Source of the DNA: a bacterium
Lineage (GTDB): Bacteria; Latescibacterota; UBA2968; GCA-2709665
Assembly: GCA_027619145.1 (NCBI GenBank)
Contig: JAQCGA010000178.1
Location: 1-7,730, forward strand
Length of the DNA stretch: 7,730 nucleotides
Direction: 5' to 3'
Positions 5,840 through 7,730 of this stretch are shown here, piece by piece. Position numbers and translations under genes: made by a program. Each line of letters begins with the position of its first letter. Positions within the stretch are counted from its first letter, which is position 1. A model generated the notes under the pieces. It did not search any database, was not told where the DNA came from, and worked only from the letters and a program-made list of their open reading frames with translations.

Positions 5840-6190
5840 CTAGATCCAGGTATCGATCAGGTCCAGCAGATTTTGAACATGAAACGGTTTTTCGAGGGTG
5901 GCCTGGGCTCCAAGAAAAAGAAGATAGCTGGCTTTTTCGTGCTGTAGTTGCCCGCTGATTACCAGGATGGGGACCTGAATTCCACGCTGCCGGAGTACGC
6001 GAATGGCTTCTTCGCCTGGCGTTGGCATGGAAAGATCTGTAATAATCAGGTCGATGGCATCGAAGTCCACGGTTCGCAGTGCAGGTCCGGCGTCCGGGAA
6101 TTCGATTGTGGTGTGACCGCGTAGCTTGAGGATGCGGACAATCAGGCTCCGCACAATCTGGTCATCGTCCATTACCAGGACGGTTGCCAT
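5840..6190 (-). CDS. Stand-alone response regulator receiver protein (CheY-like)
   Basis: From the ATG at 6188-6190 this is a 116-residue single receiver domain starting MATVLVMDDDQIVRSLIVRI. The conserved phosphorylation site is complete: acidic pocket Asp8-Asp9-Asp10, phospho-acceptor Asp52 in LIITDLSMP, Ser79 in LVISG (the Thr/Ser switch residue) and Lys101 in LEKPF. There is no output domain, since the chain ends at the last receiver helix, so it must signal through protein contacts or as a phosphorelay intermediate. A longer frame opens at a TTG at 6217, but GGGAGGG (6198-6204) sits seven bases before the ATG and inside that extension, which decides the start. No histidine kinase is in the window, so its partner is encoded elsewhere. 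The small SH3-like gene follows by 119 bases and may share its transcript. Confidence 0.93.
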   Translation of the reverse strand: MATVLVMDDDQIVRSLIVRILKLRGHTTIEFPDAGPALRTVDFDAIDLIITDLSMPTPGEEAIRVLRQRGIQVPILVISGQLQHEKASYLLFLGAQATLEKPFHVQNLLDLIDTWI

Positions 6191-6420
6191 GGATGTGCCC
6201 TCCCGGCCAGGAAGCAACCCCGGTAGAGTAATTTGTGCCTGGAAGAGGAACAGGTTGTACTCGGTCCGGATATTTCATGCAGCCGGTACAAAATTTCCCT
6301 GCTCCTGCACGTGTTGGGCACCCCCGATGATAATCAACTACCCAATCTTATTCAGACATGATGTAACAAAATGTTTGTAAAGGCAAGGGAAATTAACCGA
6401 ATAAGCTCCTTGTGGCCGAG
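6191..6420. other. Intergenic leader of the response regulator gene
   Basis: These 230 bases separate the tautomerase stop from the regulator start and must hold the regulator's upstream signals. Apart from its ribosome site (6198-6204), I see an imperfect inverted repeat at 6257-6289 (GTAC ends, CGG/CCG inner pairs with a one-base bulge). I find no convincing terminator for the tautomerase gene and no clear -35/-10 pair. No small frame here stands out. Confidence 0.5.
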
Positions 6421-6606
6421 TTAGCGTTCGGAAATGAGTACGCCGCCACGGGACCAGTGGTCACGGGCGATTTCTTCGATGACGACCATGGTGCTATCCG
6501 GCTTGGCACCGCAGGTGTTGACCATAACCTCTGTGATGGCTTTGACCAGTTCGCGTTTTTGTTCGGCTGTACGGCCGTCGAGCATTTTGACGGTTACAAA
6601 TGGCAT
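6421..6606 (-). CDS. 4-oxalocrotonate tautomerase family protein
   Basis: This 61-residue protein starts MPFVTVKMLDGRTAEQKREL, the normal length of the short tautomerases. Initiator removal would expose Pro1, the catalytic base. Arg11 in LDGRTAEQK is conserved. The end DHWSRGGVLISER matches the HW/HF-x-x-GG closing segment, with Trp50 in place of Phe50. The position of Arg39 in the classical enzyme, used in substrate binding, reads Met (DSTMVVIEE), so the substrate probably differs from 2-hydroxymuconate. Such proteins form hexamers and catalyse keto-enol isomerisation or related proline-dependent reactions. The frame stays open far upstream, but AAAGGAG seven bases before this ATG and the mandatory Met-Pro start fix it at 6606. 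It is divergent from the ceramidase-like gene, and no catechol meta-cleavage genes are nearby. Its role is therefore unassigned. Confidence 0.92.
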   Translation of the reverse strand: MPFVTVKMLDGRTAEQKRELVKAITEVMVNTCGAKPDSTMVVIEEIARDHWSRGGVLISER

Positions 6607-6653
6607 CGGGTAGCTCCTTTGCAAACGGTGTATGGGTATGGCTGGAAATTGTC

Positions 6654-6682
6654 TTGACTTCCCTCGCAGGTTAAGGTAAAAA
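6654..6682 (+). promoter_or_regulatory. Candidate sigma-70-type promoter for the ceramidase-like gene
   Basis: TTGACT (6654-6659) is a five-of-six -35 box. It is followed after exactly 17 bases by TAAAAA (6677-6682), a four-of-six -10 box. Transcription would begin near 6690 and leave a leader of about 50 purine-rich bases before the ribosome site. The region 6607-6738 separates two divergent genes, so it should also contain the start of the minus-strand tautomerase transcript, for which I see no clear boxes. Confidence 0.45.
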
Positions 6683-6738
6683 GGAACCAGGAAAAGCCAA
6701 AAGAGAAAACGGACCGATTCGAAACAGAGGAGAAAGAT

Positions 6739-7730
6739 ATGGCAGATCAACTGTATGCCGGGACAGCCCGGTGTGATATTACGCCGCCGCCCGGAATTGC
6801 ACATATGAACTGGGGGGCACAGACGCACGAACGCGCCGAGGGGGTGGATTTGCCACTGTGGTGCACGGTGCTGGCGCTGTCTCAAGGAGAGACGCAGGTT
6901 CTTGTTGTAGACCTGGATTTATTACAGATGACCAACGAACAGGTTGCAGTACTTCGGCAGGCGGTATCCGAGATGACGGATGTGCCAGTCCCTCACGTGC
7001 GGATTTCGTTTACCCATACGCACTCTGGCCCTACGCTGGGTCCCACGTGGATTGATGGAGGAACGGAACTGGTTCCAGCTTACGTGGAGAGTCTTTCGGG
7101 CAGGGTTGCGGGCACGGCCTGGGAGGCGCTGCGCAGGGGGCGGCCTGTGCGGGTTGCATCGGGGTCTGGTCAGTGTGCGATCAATATAAACCGAAGGCAA
7201 GTTGTGGATGGGCGGGTGGTGGTCGGGTACAACCCGGAAGGGTTTGTGGACCAGGAAGTGGGTCTGGTACGGCTGGACGACCTGGATGGGAATCCGGTGG
7301 CGGTGGTGGTGAATTATGCCTGCCATCCAACAATTATGGCGCATCTGAATACACTGATTACGCCGGATTACCCCGGGGTTGTGCGCCGGGTGGTGGAGCG
7401 CACGTTGGGAGGAACCTGTTTGTTTCTTCAGGGAGCAGCAGGAAACAGTGGGCCGGTGGAGGGGTATACGGGCGATTTGAGAGTGTATCACCGGCTGGGG
7501 TTGAGTCTGGGGTTGGAGGCCTGCCGCGTGGCGCTGGGGTTGAATACGCGGCCTGTGAAACGGGAATTTTCTTATGTGCAAGAATCCGGGGCACCTCTGG
7601 CAATTTATGAGGAAGTGCCCGTGGAGGAGCCGGAAATTCGGCTTCGGGTGGCCACGCATACGGTGCATCTGCCATCTGGAGCCTGCAGGCCGCTGGAAGA
7701 ACTGGAGGTGGAAGCGGAAGCGGCCCGGGC
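6739..7730 (+). CDS. Neutral/alkaline non-lysosomal ceramidase-like hydrolase, N-terminal part
   Basis: The plus-strand frame from ATG 6739 is open for 330 complete codons to the window edge, so the C-terminus is missing. AGGAG (6728-6732) lies six bases upstream. The start MADQLYAGTARCDITPPPGI is the usual opening of the neutral ceramidase N-terminal domain (PF04734-type, also common in uncharacterised environmental hydrolases). FTHTHSGPT (residues 91-99) holds the first zinc histidine (His95), and NYACHPTIM (residues 192-200) holds the second (His196). In true ceramidases the nucleophile serine follows in a GDVSP motif. Here the aligned loop is LQGAAGNSGP (residues 230-239), so the ceramide-cleaving serine is not evident in its normal context. 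No signal peptide is present, unlike secreted ceramidases. I infer a cytoplasmic zinc hydrolase or amidase of unknown substrate. Later zinc ligands (Glu and Tyr in the C-terminal half) lie beyond the window. Confidence 0.85.
   Translation, partial: MADQLYAGTARCDITPPPGIAHMNWGAQTHERAEGVDLPLWCTVLALSQGETQVLVVDLDLLQMTNEQVAVLRQAVSEMTDVPVPHVRISFTHTHSGPTLGPTWIDGGTELVPAYVESLSGRVAGTAWEALRRGRPVRVASGSGQCAININRRQVVDGRVVVGYNPEGFVDQEVGLVRLDDLDGNPVAVVVNYACHPTIMAHLNTLITPDYPGVVRRVVERTLGGTCLFLQGAAGNSGPVEGYTGDLRVYHRLGLSLGLEACRVALGLNTRPVKREFSYVQESGAPLAIYEEVPVEEPEIRLRVATHTVHLPSGACRPLEELEVEAEAAR

Noticed and set aside
6607..6885. Long N-terminal extension of the tautomerase frame
   Set aside because: The enzyme needs Met-Pro at its start for the catalytic proline. 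The ATG at 6606 has a strong ribosome site, and the extension would overlap the divergent gene.
6922..7668. 248-codon minus-strand frame opposite the ceramidase-like gene
   Set aside because: Its translation is rich in His, Pro, Arg and Gln, as expected for the reverse of a GC-rich gene. The plus strand carries conserved zinc motifs and a good ribosome site.

Overview
This is a bacterial chromosome segment with moderately GC-rich coding sequence, tightly packed genes, clear Shine-Dalgarno sites and at least two hairpin terminators. It holds nine protein-coding genes. Eight lie on the minus strand, and one at the right end reads on the plus strand. The genes at both window edges are cut. The mix of D-amino-acid and amidohydrolase catabolism, malate dehydrogenase, a secreted TPR protein, a lone receiver protein, a tautomerase and a ceramidase-family hydrolase suggests a free-living heterotroph, probably from an uncultivated environmental lineage. 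My impression is of a Poribacteria- or Latescibacterota-like genome, but nothing here fixes the phylum. I see no phage, transposon, CRISPR, tRNA or rRNA signal.

Layout, read in the direction of minus-strand transcription (right to left). (a) A 61-residue 4-oxalocrotonate tautomerase-family protein (6421-6606) stands apart. (b) A single-domain response regulator (5840-6190) is followed by a previously uncalled 58-residue SH3-like small protein (5544-5720). The leader of the small gene can fold so that its ribosome binding site is buried opposite a UCGCU element, as in ROSE-type RNA thermometers. A 15-bp perfect hairpin (5470-5510) ends this unit. (c) After about 250 bases with no convincing gene comes an A-tract-flanked promoter candidate, then an exported TPR protein (3839-5092) and a malate dehydrogenase (2757-3767) 71 bases downstream. 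A 12-bp hairpin with a U-tract (2686-2731) terminates this unit. (d) A three-gene unit follows: a metal-dependent amidohydrolase/deacetylase (1484-2638), an M55 D-aminopeptidase (681-1463) and a PLP-dependent D-threonine aldolase/DSD1-type enzyme (1-624, cut). Gaps are 20 and 56 bases, and all three activities fit use of D-amino-acid-containing or N-acylated compounds.

On the plus strand, a gene for a neutral/alkaline ceramidase-like hydrolase (6739 to the edge) diverges from the tautomerase gene and has its own sigma-70-like promoter candidate.

The observations most worth following are the candidate RNA thermometer with its small downstream protein, the D-amino-acid operon, and two enzymes that lack hallmark residues: the tautomerase (no Arg-39) and the ceramidase homologue (no GDVSP nucleophile motif).
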